From NCBI RefSeq assembly GCF_001424405.1, contig NZ_LMPS01000001.1:272522-336521 (forward strand): a stretch of 64,000 bases of DNA, given 5' to 3'. Source of the stretch: Dyadobacter sp. Leaf189 (GTDB taxonomy: Bacteria; Bacteroidota; Bacteroidia; Cytophagales; Spirosomataceae). The notes under the pieces are model-generated. The model was not told the origin of the DNA. It was given only the letters and a program-made list of their open reading frames with translations, and did no database searches. The translations under genes were made by a program, and so were the position numbers. The first letter of the stretch is position 1, and each line of letters begins with the position of its first letter. Below, piece after piece: positions 25,329 through 34,494 of the stretch.

Positions 25329-25964
25329 ATGAATTCAATTACCGAATTTTTCCAATATATACTCAACTCCGAGGAGATCATCCGTACCGGCGGTTTGCTG
25401 GTTATCACATTCATCGTGTTTGCCGAGAATGGATTGTTCTTCGCATTCTTCCTTCCCGGCGATTACCTGGTCTTCCTGGCTGGCGTATTCTGCGGTACAG
25501 GAATTCTGGATGTGCCGATCGGAATTTTGCTGTTGTGCATGTTTACGGCCGCAGTACTGGGCTCCTTGCTCGGATATATTTTTGGTAAATATTTCGGTGA
25601 TATGTTTGAAAACAGGCCCGATTCCTTCTTTTTCAAGAAAAAACACATTGAAACCACACGCAACTACTTTGAACGGTATGGAAGCCGCACGCTGATCATC
25701 AGCCGGTTTTTACCTGTTGTCAGAACTTTCGCTCCTATTCTTGCGGGTTTAGTCAAAATGCCTTTTGTGTCATTCCTGATCAACAATGTTGCCGGTGGTG
25801 CCATTTGGATCGGTTCTTTGACTGGCGGCGGATATCTCTTCGGAGAGCGTTTCCCCTGGATCGTTGATTACGTGCAGTACATTATCCTTTTCTTCCTCGC
25901 GATCACGACGTTTACAGTTATCAAAGGTTATCTGAATGCAAGAAAGGAAATGGGAGAAGGCTAA
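25329..25964 (+). CDS. DedA family membrane protein
   Basis: The protein of about 211 residues (from ATG 25329) has several hydrophobic segments and the DedA/SNARE-associated pattern: ENGLFFAFFLPGDYLVFLAG, then RYGSRTLIISRFLPVVRTFAPILAG. The arginine- and glycine-rich second motif is conserved in proteins that flip or transport polyprenyl phosphate or phospholipids in the inner membrane. The upstream TTG at 25308 is a less likely start. The stop overlaps the stop of the convergent carbonic anhydrase gene by four bases. Confidence 0.88.
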   Translation: MNSITEFFQYILNSEEIIRTGGLLVITFIVFAENGLFFAFFLPGDYLVFLAGVFCGTGILDVPIGILLLCMFTAAVLGSLLGYIFGKYFGDMFENRPDSFFFKKKHIETTRNYFERYGSRTLIISRFLPVVRTFAPILAGLVKMPFVSFLINNVAGGAIWIGSLTGGGYLFGERFPWIVDYVQYIILFFLAITTFTVIKGYLNARKEMGEG

Positions 25965-26482
25965 TCTTCCGTTTCTTTGAACCAGCCCGAGTAAGTAATG
26001 TAGTTGTTGGCAGTTCTGTCGATAGCCGCACTCAGTTCAGGAGAAACATCTTTCAGGTACCTGGCCGGATTTCCTGCGTAAATGGTGCCGGGAGGGATTT
26101 TGGTGCCCTGGGTCACAATTGCTCCGGCTGCCACGATAGAGCCTGTTCCTACTACCGCTCCGTCCATTACAATGGCTCCCATTCCGATCAGCACATGGTC
26201 TTCGATTGTACAGCCGTGCACAATTGCATTATGCGCAACAGACACGTAGTTGCCGATCGTGGTGGAAAAGCGCTGGTAAGTACAGTGGATAACCGCGCCG
26301 TCCTGCACATTGGAATGGTGCCCGATCCGGATGCTGTTCACATCCCCCCGGATGACGGCATTGAACCAGACAGTACAGTTTTCTCCCATTTCCACATCAC
26401 CCACAATTGTTGCATTTTCAGCAAACCAGCAGTTTTCGCCGAATTGCGGCTGATACCCCTGCACGGATTTAATTAAAGCCAT
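25961..26482 (-). CDS. Gamma-class carbonic anhydrase family protein
   Basis: The 173-residue protein (from MALIKSVQGY) is a left-handed beta-helix of hexapeptide repeats, as in GENCTVWFNAVIRGDVNSIR and IGMGAIVMDGAVVGTGS. Histidines in IGHHSNVQDG and VAHNAIVHGC match the zinc ligands of gamma carbonic anhydrases of the CaiE/PaaY/YrdA type. A longer frame to 26590 exists, but its extra 36 residues do not look like family sequence, so the internal ATG at 26482 is preferred. It is monocistronic and convergent with dedA. Confidence 0.88.
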   Translation of the reverse strand: MALIKSVQGYQPQFGENCWFAENATIVGDVEMGENCTVWFNAVIRGDVNSIRIGHHSNVQDGAVIHCTYQRFSTTIGNYVSVAHNAIVHGCTIEDHVLIGMGAIVMDGAVVGTGSIVAAGAIVTQGTKIPPGTIYAGNPARYLKDVSPELSAAIDRTANNYITYSGWFKETED

Positions 26483-26633
26483 AATCTTGTTTTCGTTGGT
26501 TTTTGCAATGCAATGGTATGCTTTTTGGTTTGCAGGAAAAATTGCCGGAAACCTATTCAATTTTGATTGTTTCGGGGTTAATGTTACCAAAAAATAAAAT
26601 ATATTCGTTCAGCATAAAAAGTTTCGTCAGAAT

Positions 26634-27194
26634 ATGTCTACAAGCATGAATGTCTCGAAAGGAAGCCTGCTAATTGCCAAACCGTTTTTGGGCGATCCAA
26701 ATTTTGAGAGAGGTGTGATCCTGATGTGTGAACACAACGATCACGGCAGCTTTGGTTTTGTGCTGAATCAAACTACGGAGCTATTTCTCGGCGATGTGCT
26801 TGAAGAAACGATTTACCAGGATATCACACTGCATCTCGGAGGTCCCGTAGAAAAGAACACGCTTCATTTCATTCACAGGCGCCCCGACCTGATCAGCGGC
26901 GGTGCTGAAATCATGAATGATGTGTACTGGGGCGGCGATTTTACAACGGTGAAAACACTGCTCAACCTCAATACCCTCAACCAGGAAGATATCCGCTTCT
27001 TTATCGGCTACTCGGGCTGGGGAGAAGGGCAGCTCGCAGAGGAGCTCAGCCAGGATTCCTGGATTATTACCCATACCAACTCTGATTTCCTTTTTACAAC
27101 TCCGCCGGGCAACTTCTGGCGCGAGATCCTGCGGAATATGGGCGGCGAGTACCGTTCCATTGCGCATTATCCCATTGATCCGCGCCTGAATTAG
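26634..27194 (+). CDS. YqgE/AlgH family protein
   Basis: The 186-residue protein matches YqgE: GSLLIAKPFLGDPNFERGVI, then HGSFGFVLNQTT, LHLGGPV and RFFIGYSGWGEGQL. The family is conserved and cytoplasmic, with no proven biochemical activity; a regulatory role was proposed for AlgH in Pseudomonas. ATG 26634 is followed by a second Met at codon 5. It ends overlapping the stop of a convergent small gene by four bases. Confidence 0.92.
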   Translation: MSTSMNVSKGSLLIAKPFLGDPNFERGVILMCEHNDHGSFGFVLNQTTELFLGDVLEETIYQDITLHLGGPVEKNTLHFIHRRPDLISGGAEIMNDVYWGGDFTTVKTLLNLNTLNQEDIRFFIGYSGWGEGQLAEELSQDSWIITHTNSDFLFTTPPGNFWREILRNMGGEYRSIAHYPIDPRLN

Positions 27195-27412
27195 TTAGGT
27201 TGGTCCAATCCTTTTACCGATTCGTAGTCAGATTTGATGCGGGCGACTTCTTTCGTCAGAAAGAACTGTAATTCTTCATTGAAGACTTTCTTTTCATCTT
27301 CCGGCAGGGCGTTATAGAGCTCTTTCAGCTCCTGATTAATCTGTGCGCGCTCCTCGGCTGTGCCTGCGTTCATTGATCTGATATGAAATCTTTTGAAATC
27401 GAAATTTCCCAT
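27191..27412 (-). CDS. Small helical protein of unknown function
   Basis: The 73-residue protein from MGNFDFKRFHIRS is predicted mostly helical and highly charged (GTAEERAQINQELKELYNAL, then PEDEKKVFNEELQFFL). It has no signal peptide or membrane helix. An upstream start at 27490 would add 26 basic residues that do not fit the rest, so 27412 is preferred. It is convergent with yqgE. No family is recognised. Confidence 0.6.
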   Translation of the reverse strand: MGNFDFKRFHIRSMNAGTAEERAQINQELKELYNALPEDEKKVFNEELQFFLTKEVARIKSDYESVKGLDQPN

Positions 27413-27569
27413 TGTATTTATATGTATTTGAAAACCATTAAACAGGCGATTTTTGCCTTTAAAAGGATGGTGAAAACCTCTGCTGTACAAACCTCAACAA
27501 TCTCCCGAGATAACCGAACGAGAAAACAAGGTCAAACGTTTACATGCAATATGAAAACGATCATTTAAA

Positions 27570-28826
27570 ATGCCCAGAACAGTCTTTTTTTTATTGCTGA
27601 CTTTTATTCTGATAGCAATAGATTTCTACGTCTGGCAAGGTTTACGATTTGCTACCCGCAATTTATCCCAGGTTTCCCAAAGGTGGATCGGAGGTATTTA
27701 CTGGGGTTTCACGCTTATCACCTTGCTGGCTTACATTGCCATGCAGCTTTTGCCGCCCGACTATTTCAAAGGTACTACGCGGACCTTCGTCGTTGCTTTT
27801 ATCGCAATTCCTTATTTGTCCAAATTACTGGCAGTCCTGATCCTGCTGGTTGATGATGTGCGCCGCTTCTTTCAGTGGATTGTGAGTTTCGTTTACCCTG
27901 GCGCTGCTACTCCGTCTCCGGAAACAGGCGAGCCTACTATCCCGAGATCACAGTTTCTGGCGACGACTGCGGTAGTAGCCGGAACAGGCTTAATGGGTAC
28001 TTTTGCATTCGGGATACTATCGGGAGCGCACGATTACCGGGTGCGCAGGGTAAAGGTTCCATTGAAGAACCTTCCAGGTGTTTTTCACGGAATGAAAATT
28101 GCACAATTGTCAGATATTCATTCAGGGAGCTTTTTCAACAAGACAGCTGTCAAGGGAGGCGTTGAAATGTTGTTAAAAGAAAAACCGGATATCGCTTTTT
28201 TTACAGGTGATCTGGTCAATGACAGGGCTTTGGAGGTGCAAGATTATATCTCCATTTTCGATAAGGTAAGAGCGCCGCTCGGCGTCCATTCCATTCTCGG
28301 GAATCATGATTACGGCGACTACTACCAGTGGCCCGACCTGAAAGCGAAAACCAATAACCTTGCTGATCTGCAAAGAGCGCATAAGCTGCTGGGGTGGAAC
28401 CTGATGCTCGACGAGCATCGTCCAATCCGTGTAGATGGTGAAGAAATTGGCCTGATTGGTATTCAGAACTGGGGTGCCGGCAATTTTGCCAAATATGGCG
28501 ATCTCGCCAAAGCCTATCAGAATACAGGTGATTACCCTGTTAAAATCCTGCTTTCCCACGATCCAAGTCACTGGGATCAGCAGGTACTTCCCAAGTACAA
28601 GGATATTGACCTCGCATTGGCAGGGCACACGCACGGAATGCAGTTTGGCGTGGAAATTGGTAAATTGAAGTGGAGCCCGGTGCAGTACAGGTACAAACGC
28701 TGGGCAGGATTGTATAAGGAAGATGAGCAATACCTGTATGTAAACCGTGGTTTCGGTTACCTGGGTTACCCGGGAAGGGTAGGTATCCTGCCGGAAATTA
28801 CTATCTTAGAACTGGTAAAAGCCTGA
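27570..28826 (+). CDS. Membrane-anchored metallophosphoesterase
   Basis: The 418-residue protein has three N-terminal membrane helices (about 3-20, 36-56, 66-85), a fourth hydrophobic stretch near 130-150, and a calcineurin-type phosphoesterase domain. The five metal-binding motifs are all present: QLSDIHSG, FTGDLVND, LGNHDYGD, LLSHDPSHWD and LAGHTHGMQ. The arrangement resembles YkuE-type phosphodiesterases, for which lipid-linked substrates have been proposed. The catalytic domain is probably periplasmic. The substrate cannot be read from the sequence. Confidence 0.88.
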   Translation: MPRTVFFLLLTFILIAIDFYVWQGLRFATRNLSQVSQRWIGGIYWGFTLITLLAYIAMQLLPPDYFKGTTRTFVVAFIAIPYLSKLLAVLILLVDDVRRFFQWIVSFVYPGAATPSPETGEPTIPRSQFLATTAVVAGTGLMGTFAFGILSGAHDYRVRRVKVPLKNLPGVFHGMKIAQLSDIHSGSFFNKTAVKGGVEMLLKEKPDIAFFTGDLVNDRALEVQDYISIFDKVRAPLGVHSILGNHDYGDYYQWPDLKAKTNNLADLQRAHKLLGWNLMLDEHRPIRVDGEEIGLIGIQNWGAGNFAKYGDLAKAYQNTGDYPVKILLSHDPSHWDQQVLPKYKDIDLALAGHTHGMQFGVEIGKLKWSPVQYRYKRWAGLYKEDEQYLYVNRGFGYLGYPGRVGILPEITILELVKA

Positions 28827-28920
28827 GTGCCGGAAATAAACGATTTATAATCAGATGCTATACAGGTTTTTGCATTCAGCGCGTTGAATATTAGATATTG
28901 TTTTCACTGCTCCCATAATC

Positions 28921-29124
28921 ATGAAGAAAATCATTCCCTGCATACTGGTACTTGGCCTGACACTTGGCTTTTCCGGCATTGAACAACTCCAAGCAAAGCC
29001 TGTTACTTCCAAGATGGAGCTAATGGGAAAGAAGAAAAAATACAAGGGTTATAAGAAGCCCAAGTCGAAAAAAATACTTGGTATTTTCAAACGCAAAACG
29101 GATTGCGGCTGCCCGAATCATTGA
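28921..29124 (+). CDS. Small secreted basic protein with CGC motif, function unknown
   Basis: The 67-residue protein has a signal peptide (MKKIIPCILVLGLTLGFSG, likely cut near LQA/KP). The mature peptide of about 40 residues is very rich in lysine (GKKKKYKGYKKPKSKK) and ends DCGCPNH. The three-codon cluster Cys-Gly-Cys near the C-terminus could bind metal or be oxidised in the periplasm (inference). It is monocistronic, between the phosphoesterase and gcvP. No family is recognised. Confidence 0.65.
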   Translation: MKKIIPCILVLGLTLGFSGIEQLQAKPVTSKMELMGKKKKYKGYKKPKSKKILGIFKRKTDCGCPNH

Positions 29125-29203
29125 TTTGCAAGGGCGCTACAAATTTGTACATAATCAAGAGTAAGCATTGAGATCATTCTCCAAAAGTTTGGTCGGATTT
29201 GCT

Positions 29204-29211
29204 TACTTTTG
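29204..29211 (+). promoter_or_regulatory. Candidate -7 promoter box for gcvP
   Basis: TACTTTTG fits TAnnTTTG, with a leader of about 40 nt before gcvP. TTTG lies only 12 bp upstream, so the -33 element is unclear. No glycine riboswitch is seen in the short leader. Confidence 0.4.
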
Positions 29212-29256
29212 TGTTTTAAAACTAGTAATCACGAACGTTTTTTGGTCCAAAACTGA

Positions 29257-32151
29257 ATGAAAATTAACCTTCGAAATCAAGATAAATTTGAAAACCGGCA
29301 TCACGGGAAAGATGTGCAGGAATTGCAGGAGATGCTGAGTACGATAGGCGCCGCGTCATTGGACGAACTGATAGATCAAACACTTCCCTCAGCGATACGT
29401 TTACAAAAGCCGCTTAATCTTCCTAAACCAAAGTCAGAACAGGAGTTTCTGGAAGGGATCAGAAGAACGGCAAGCAAGAATGCGGTCCTGAAATCTTATA
29501 TCGGCACAGGCTACTACGATACAATTACGCCTAAAGTGATTTTGCGTAACATTCTGGAAAATCCAGCCTGGTACACTGCCTATACACCTTATCAGGCTGA
29601 AATCGCGCAAGGTCGGCTTGAAATGCTGCTGAACTTTCAGACAGTAATAACTGATCTGACCGGAATGGAGATTGCGAATGCATCATTACTCGATGAAGCA
29701 ACAGCAGCTGCCGAAGCAATGACAATGCTGCACAGCCTGCGCGCCGGCAGCCGGAAGAAGGCAAATACATTCTTTGTTTCAGAACTTTGTCACCCGCAAA
29801 CCATTGACCTGATTTATACCAGGGCAAGGCCAATCGGCATTGAAGTGGTTGTGGGAAATCACGCTACTGTTGATTTGACAGACGAGAACATATATGCCGT
29901 TTTGGTACAATACCCAGCCACAAATGGGGATGTAATCGACTATACAGATTTTATCGCAGCAGCGCACGAACTCAACATTTCAGTAGCAGTTGCTGCCGAC
30001 TTGCTGTCGCTCGCATTGTTGAAATCGCCCGGGGAAATGGGAGCGGATGTGGTGGTAGGTTCATCACAACGGTTTGGTGTTCCAATGGGCTATGGCGGTC
30101 CGCATGCGGCATTTTTTGCTACGAAAGAATCATTTAAGAGAAATATCCCAGGCCGCATTATCGGAGTTTCGGTAGACGGAGAAGGTAACCGCGCATTGAG
30201 AATGGCGCTGCAAACACGTGAGCAGCACATTCGCCGTGAAAAAGCGACTTCTAACATTTGTACTGCCCAGGTTCTTTTGGCGGTAATTGCCGGAGCTTAT
30301 TCCGTGTATCATGGACCAGAAGGTATCAGGTCAATTGCTGCCCGCATTCACGGACTGGCAAAGCTTTTTGTTGATACCATCAAGAAATTCAATTACGAAG
30401 TAGTAACAGAAGAGTTTTTCGATACGGTTACCATCAAAACGCCATTAACGAGAAAAGTACGTGAGCAGGCTTTGAAATGGGGGATTAACCTTCGTTACAA
30501 TAAAGACGAAAGTATCACGATTGCATTCGACGAAGCAAAGTCTTTTGATGATGTGATCGCATTGCTGAATGTATTCGCAGAAGTCTCGGGCTTTCAAGGA
30601 GAAATGGTAATAGATGAAGAATTCGAATTTGCCTTTCCTGAAAATCTTGCGCGTGTTTCTGAATACCTGACGCACCCTGTTTTCAACACGCACCATACCG
30701 AGCATGAAATGCTGCGTTACCTGAAATCATTGGAAAACAAAGACCTTTCTTTGGTGCATTCGATGATTTCGCTGGGCAGCTGTACCATGAAGCTGAATGC
30801 AACATCAGAGATGATTCCGCTTACATGGCCTGAATTCGGACAAATACATCCATTAGCACCCACCAATCAGGTAGGCGGCTACGCACAGCTGGTGAGCGAG
30901 CTCAATACCTGGCTATGTGAGATTACGGGCTTTGCAGCAATGTCTTTCCAGCCAAATTCAGGTGCACAGGGAGAATATGCGGGCTTAATGGCGATTCGTG
31001 CTTACCACGCCAGCCGTGGCGATCATCACCGGAATGTGGCCCTGATACCTTCTTCGGCACACGGAACAAATCCAGCTTCTGCTGTAATGGCCGGGATGAA
31101 AGTGGTGGTTACCAAATGTGACGAAAGAGGAAATATCGACGTGGCTGACCTGCGTGCGAAAGCCGAGCAGTATAGCAATGATTTATCCTGTCTAATGGTC
31201 ACTTATCCTTCTACGCACGGTGTTTATGAGGAAAGTATCATTGAAATCTGCGAAATGATCCATTCATTTGGCGGGCAGGTTTATATGGACGGAGCTAATA
31301 TGAACGCCCAGGTTGGTCTGACAAGTCCGGCCAGCATAGGTGCTGATGTTTGCCATTTGAATTTGCATAAAACCTTTTGCATTCCCCACGGTGGCGGTGG
31401 CCCAGGTGTAGGTCCGATCGGCGTGGCAGAGCATTTGATGCCTTTCTTACCGGGTCACGTTAATTTCAATGTACAAGGTGAGCATCTTCCCGACGGCGAA
31501 GCAGGAGCTGTGTCCGCAGCACCTTATGGAAGCGCAAGCATTCTGACCATTTCTTACGCATACATCGCGATGATGGGTGGAGAAGGGTTAACCAATGCGA
31601 CAAAATATGCGATCCTCAATGCCAACTACATTAAAGAACGTTTGAGCGGGCATTACGAAGTGCTGTATACAGGTACAAACGGACGCTGTGCGCATGAAAT
31701 GATATTGGATTGCCGCTCGTTCAAAGCAGCTGGTGTAGAGGCCGAGGATCTGGCAAAACGCTTGATGGACTACGGCTTCCACGCACCGACCCTTTCATTC
31801 CCTGTCGCCGGAACGCTGATGATAGAACCAACAGAGTCAGAATCAAAAGCAGAGCTGGACCGTTTCTGTGATGCGATGATCGCGATCCGGAAAGAGATAC
31901 AGGAAATAGAAGAAGGCACAGCAGATCGTACAGACAATGTTTTGAAGAATGCACCACATACTTCCAGAGTATTGCTCAGCGAAGAATGGAATCGTTCTTA
32001 CAGCAGAGAGAAGGCTGCATTCCCACTTCCATACCTTCATTTTAACAAATTCTGGCCAAGTGTGAGCCGCGTTGACAGTGCTTACGGTGATCGTAACCTG
32101 ATCTGCTCATGTATCCCTGTGGAGGCTTATACAGATGCAGAAGTTAACTAA
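29257..32151 (+). CDS. gcvP: Glycine dehydrogenase (decarboxylating), P-protein of the glycine cleavage system
   Basis: The 964-residue PLP enzyme decarboxylates glycine and passes the aminomethyl group to the lipoyl H-protein. It is the full-length single-chain form, with both the N-terminal half ([20 protein letters not shown]) and the C-terminal half. The PLP-binding lysine lies in [16 protein letters not shown] near residue 700. The other subunits (GcvH, GcvT) are not nearby, as is common in Bacteroidota. It is monocistronic and closed by a 19-bp hairpin shared with the convergent nuo operon. Confidence 0.96.
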   Translation: MKINLRNQDKFENRHHGKDVQELQEMLSTIGAASLDELIDQTLPSAIRLQKPLNLPKPKSEQEFLEGIRRTASKNAVLKSYIGTGYYDTITPKVILRNILENPAWYTAYTPYQAEIAQGRLEMLLNFQTVITDLTGMEIANASLLDEATAAAEAMTMLHSLRAGSRKKANTFFVSELCHPQTIDLIYTRARPIGIEVVVGNHATVDLTDENIYAVLVQYPATNGDVIDYTDFIAAAHELNISVAVAADLLSLALLKSPGEMGADVVVGSSQRFGVPMGYGGPHAAFFATKESFKRNIPGRIIGVSVDGEGNRALRMALQTREQHIRREKATSNICTAQVLLAVIAGAYSVYHGPEGIRSIAARIHGLAKLFVDTIKKFNYEVVTEEFFDTVTIKTPLTRKVREQALKWGINLRYNKDESITIAFDEAKSFDDVIALLNVFAEVSGFQGEMVIDEEFEFAFPENLARVSEYLTHPVFNTHHTEHEMLRYLKSLENKDLSLVHSMISLGSCTMKLNATSEMIPLTWPEFGQIHPLAPTNQVGGYAQLVSELNTWLCEITGFAAMSFQPNSGAQGEYAGLMAIRAYHASRGDHHRNVALIPSSAHGTNPASAVMAGMKVVVTKCDERGNIDVADLRAKAEQYSNDLSCLMVTYPSTHGVYEESIIEICEMIHSFGGQVYMDGANMNAQVGLTSPASIGADVCHLNLHKTFCIPHGGGGPGVGPIGVAEHLMPFLPGHVNFNVQGEHLPDGEAGAVSAAPYGSASILTISYAYIAMMGGEGLTNATKYAILNANYIKERLSGHYEVLYTGTNGRCAHEMILDCRSFKAAGVEAEDLAKRLMDYGFHAPTLSFPVAGTLMIEPTESESKAELDRFCDAMIAIRKEIQEIEEGTADRTDNVLKNAPHTSRVLLSEEWNRSYSREKAAFPLPYLHFNKFWPSVSRVDSAYGDRNLICSCIPVEAYTDAEVN

Positions 32152-32165
32152 TTATAAGAACATAA

Positions 32166-32208
32166 AAGCATAAAGGGGAGACGCTCAGTGCGTCTCCCCT
32201 TTATGCTT
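32166..32208. terminator. Very strong bidirectional terminator (19-bp perfect stem)
   Basis: Bases 32166-32184 pair perfectly with 32190-32208 around a five-base loop. It lies between convergent gcvP and nuoJ, so it ends both transcripts and fixes nuoJ as the last gene of the nuo operon. Confidence 0.9.
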
Positions 32209-32223
32209 AAGTCTATATCAGGA

Positions 32224-32742
32224 TCAGAAATGTCTCTCTCCAATCTCGCGTTTTCCCAGCATTACCGCTCCAACCATAGCAACCAGCAGCAAAATTGAAG
32301 CCAGCTCGAATGGAAGAAGGTAATCACGGAACAACATATGCCCGAGGTTTTCAATCATTCCCACCTGAGAATCGAAATTTTCAGGATTAAAAGCAGGTAT
32401 AGCCGTTTTGCGGTACGCCCCGAACAAGATTACAAAAACGGTCCCGCCAACGATTGTGGCAGCTACTTTGGTCAGGTTTGTCTTCGATTCCTCATGGTCC
32501 TGTTTCATATTAAGGAACATGATTACAAACAGGAAGAGTACCATGATCGCGCCCGCGTAAACAATGATGTTCACCGCGGCCAGAAATTGCGCATTCAACA
32601 GAATGTAGTGCCCTGAGAGTGTAAAGAATGTGAGGATCAGGTAAAGAACGCTGTGGATCGGGTTACGTGACACTACCACCATTACCGCGCTCAGAATGGT
32701 CAGAAACGACAGGAAATAGAAAAAAGAAACAGATGGATTCAT
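32224..32742 (-). CDS. nuoJ: NADH-quinone oxidoreductase subunit J (second copy, end of nuoA-J operon)
   Basis: The 172-residue membrane protein has five helices and the NuoJ motif NIIVYAGAIMVLFLFVIMFL (about 58-77). It is the last gene of the nuoA-J operon, 33 bp after nuoI, and is followed at once by the strong terminator at 32166-32208. nuoK, L, M and N are therefore not part of this transcript. It differs greatly from the NuoJ at 270-791. Confidence 0.93.
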   Translation of the reverse strand: MNPSVSFFYFLSFLTILSAVMVVVSRNPIHSVLYLILTFFTLSGHYILLNAQFLAAVNIIVYAGAIMVLFLFVIMFLNMKQDHEESKTNLTKVAATIVGGTVFVILFGAYRKTAIPAFNPENFDSQVGMIENLGHMLFRDYLLPFELASILLLVAMVGAVMLGKREIGERHF

Positions 32743-32775
32743 AATATGTAACTGCTGAACAGCCTGGATAATGGA

Positions 32776-33369
32776 TCAGGGTATAGCTCGTGGAACAACG
32801 TTTGTAACTTCGCCTGCGGCTCTCTTTGCATCAATTGCGCGGGCTTCTTCTTTGGTCCAGGCTTCTCTGGTATACCGGTTAGTCATATCCTCAACCAAAA
32901 GATCTTTACCCCAGATTACCTGATCTCTTTCAGTAAATACGGGTACAAACTCGTCGTGACGCAAATAAACAGCCTGTTTCGGGCAAGCCTCTTCACAAAG
33001 ACCGCAGAAAATGCAGCGAAGCATATTCACTTCGTACACAGCTGCGTACTTTTCTTCACGATACAGATTTTCTTCGCCTTTTTCTCTCTCAGCAGCAACC
33101 ATTTGAATGGCCTCTGCCGGACAAGCTACCGCGCACAAGCCGCACGCAGTGCAGCGCTCACGACCGTCTTCGTCTCTCTTTAAAATATGTCTGCCCCTGA
33201 ATACAGGCCCGAGGTATCTCTTTACTTCCGGGTATTCAATTGTAACTTTCTTAGCAAAAAAGTGCTTGATGGTGATACCCAAACCCGTCACAATGGCCGG
33301 AATATAGGCGCGTTCCATCAATGTCATTTCTTTATTGCTAACCTGCTTGGAGCGATTTGTCAACTGCAT
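32776..33369 (-). CDS. nuoI: NADH-quinone oxidoreductase subunit I
   Basis: The 197-residue subunit carries two [4Fe-4S] clusters (N6a and N6b) that pass electrons towards NuoB. The ligands are Cys 73, 76, 79, 83 (CTACGLCAVACP) and 119, 122, 125, 129 (CIFCGLCEEACP). The first Cys of the second motif donates to the first cluster and vice versa, as in ferredoxins. No repeat-rich C-terminal tail like that at the left edge of the window is present. It lies 18 bp after nuoH. Confidence 0.95.
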   Translation of the reverse strand: MQLTNRSKQVSNKEMTLMERAYIPAIVTGLGITIKHFFAKKVTIEYPEVKRYLGPVFRGRHILKRDEDGRERCTACGLCAVACPAEAIQMVAAEREKGEENLYREEKYAAVYEVNMLRCIFCGLCEEACPKQAVYLRHDEFVPVFTERDQVIWGKDLLVEDMTNRYTREAWTKEEARAIDAKRAAGEVTNVVPRAIP

Positions 33370-33387
33370 AGCAATGTAATTTTTATA

Positions 33388-34467
33388 TTAATTCAACCAG
33401 GCGGTAATTACCGGCTTTAAAAAGAGCACAGCCGCGCCTGTGATAATGATGTTGAAAATAGCCAGCGGAATCAGCTTTTTCCATCCCAGGTTCATCAATT
33501 GATCATAACGGAAACGAGGGATTGTCCAGCGTACCCACATATAGAAGAATATGAAGAACAATGCTTTTCCGAAGAATACTGCAGTACCGATCAATGTGGC
33601 AATGTTGTGCCCGGTTTCCGAACCTAATGCGCTCGTAAGCTGGCTGTAAACCCAGTCCATTCCGGGATAATTGTACCCACCAAAATATAGTACGGAGATA
33701 ATTGCTGAGGAAACAAACATGTTGATATACTCGGCAAACAGGTAGAAACCCAGCTTCATACTTCCGTATTCGGTATGGTATCCTCCTACCAGCTCAGTTT
33801 CGCATTCAGGTAAGTCAAATGGAACGCGGTTACATTCAGCAAATGAACAGGTGATAAAAATAAGGAAGCCGAGCGGCTGATAAAAGATATTCCAGTTCAT
33901 TCCATGCTGCTGCGCCACGATTTCTCCAAGTGACAGCGAGCTGCTCATCATCAGAATGGCGATCAGCGAAAGGCCCATTGCTACTTCATAGCTGATGTTC
34001 TGAGAAGCCGCGCGTATAGCGCCCAGTAGTGAAAATTTATTATTGGAAGCCCAGCCTCCAACCATGATCCCGTACACTCCCAATGCAACAACACCGAAAA
34101 CATAGAGAATACCAATGTTGGACTCAACACCTTGCAAAACCACTTCATGTCCGTTGATGCGGAAAGTACTTCCAAAAGGAATTACGGCGCTCGCCAGCAA
34201 TGCAGTGAGCATAGCCAAACTTGGACCTGCGATAAACAGCCATTTGTTGGCCAAAGCAGGAATAAAATCTTCTTTAAAAAACATCTTACCCGCATCGGCA
34301 AGCGGCTGTAACAAGCCTCCCCAGCCGGCGCGGTTAGGTCCCATCCTGTCCTGGATAAAGCCTGCAACCTTACGTTCAGCCCAGGTCGAGTACATCGCGA
34401 TCACCAGGGTAAGTACGAAAACAACGAAAATCGTTGCTGTCTTAACTAGAAATTCAGTTAAATCCAT
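33388..34467 (-). CDS. nuoH: NADH-quinone oxidoreductase subunit H
   Basis: The 359-residue protein has about eight to nine membrane helices and forms the quinone-entry chamber of complex I. Typical segments are RKVAGFIQDRMGPNRAG near residue 32, CSFAECNRVPFDLPECETEL near residue 207, and YHTEYGSMKLG. The acidic residues in the FDLPE loop are the conserved quinone-site carboxylates. It lies 27 bp after the short nuoG. Confidence 0.96.
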   Translation of the reverse strand: MDLTEFLVKTATIFVVFVLTLVIAMYSTWAERKVAGFIQDRMGPNRAGWGGLLQPLADAGKMFFKEDFIPALANKWLFIAGPSLAMLTALLASAVIPFGSTFRINGHEVVLQGVESNIGILYVFGVVALGVYGIMVGGWASNNKFSLLGAIRAASQNISYEVAMGLSLIAILMMSSSLSLGEIVAQQHGMNWNIFYQPLGFLIFITCSFAECNRVPFDLPECETELVGGYHTEYGSMKLGFYLFAEYINMFVSSAIISVLYFGGYNYPGMDWVYSQLTSALGSETGHNIATLIGTAVFFGKALFFIFFYMWVRWTIPRFRYDQLMNLGWKKLIPLAIFNIIITGAAVLFLKPVITAWLN

Positions 34468-34494
34468 TTATTATCAGCAATTATAATCAGCTTG

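Noticed and set aside
29212-29256. Glycine riboswitch before gcvP
   Set aside because: The predicted leader is only about 40 nt and shows no aptamer pattern.
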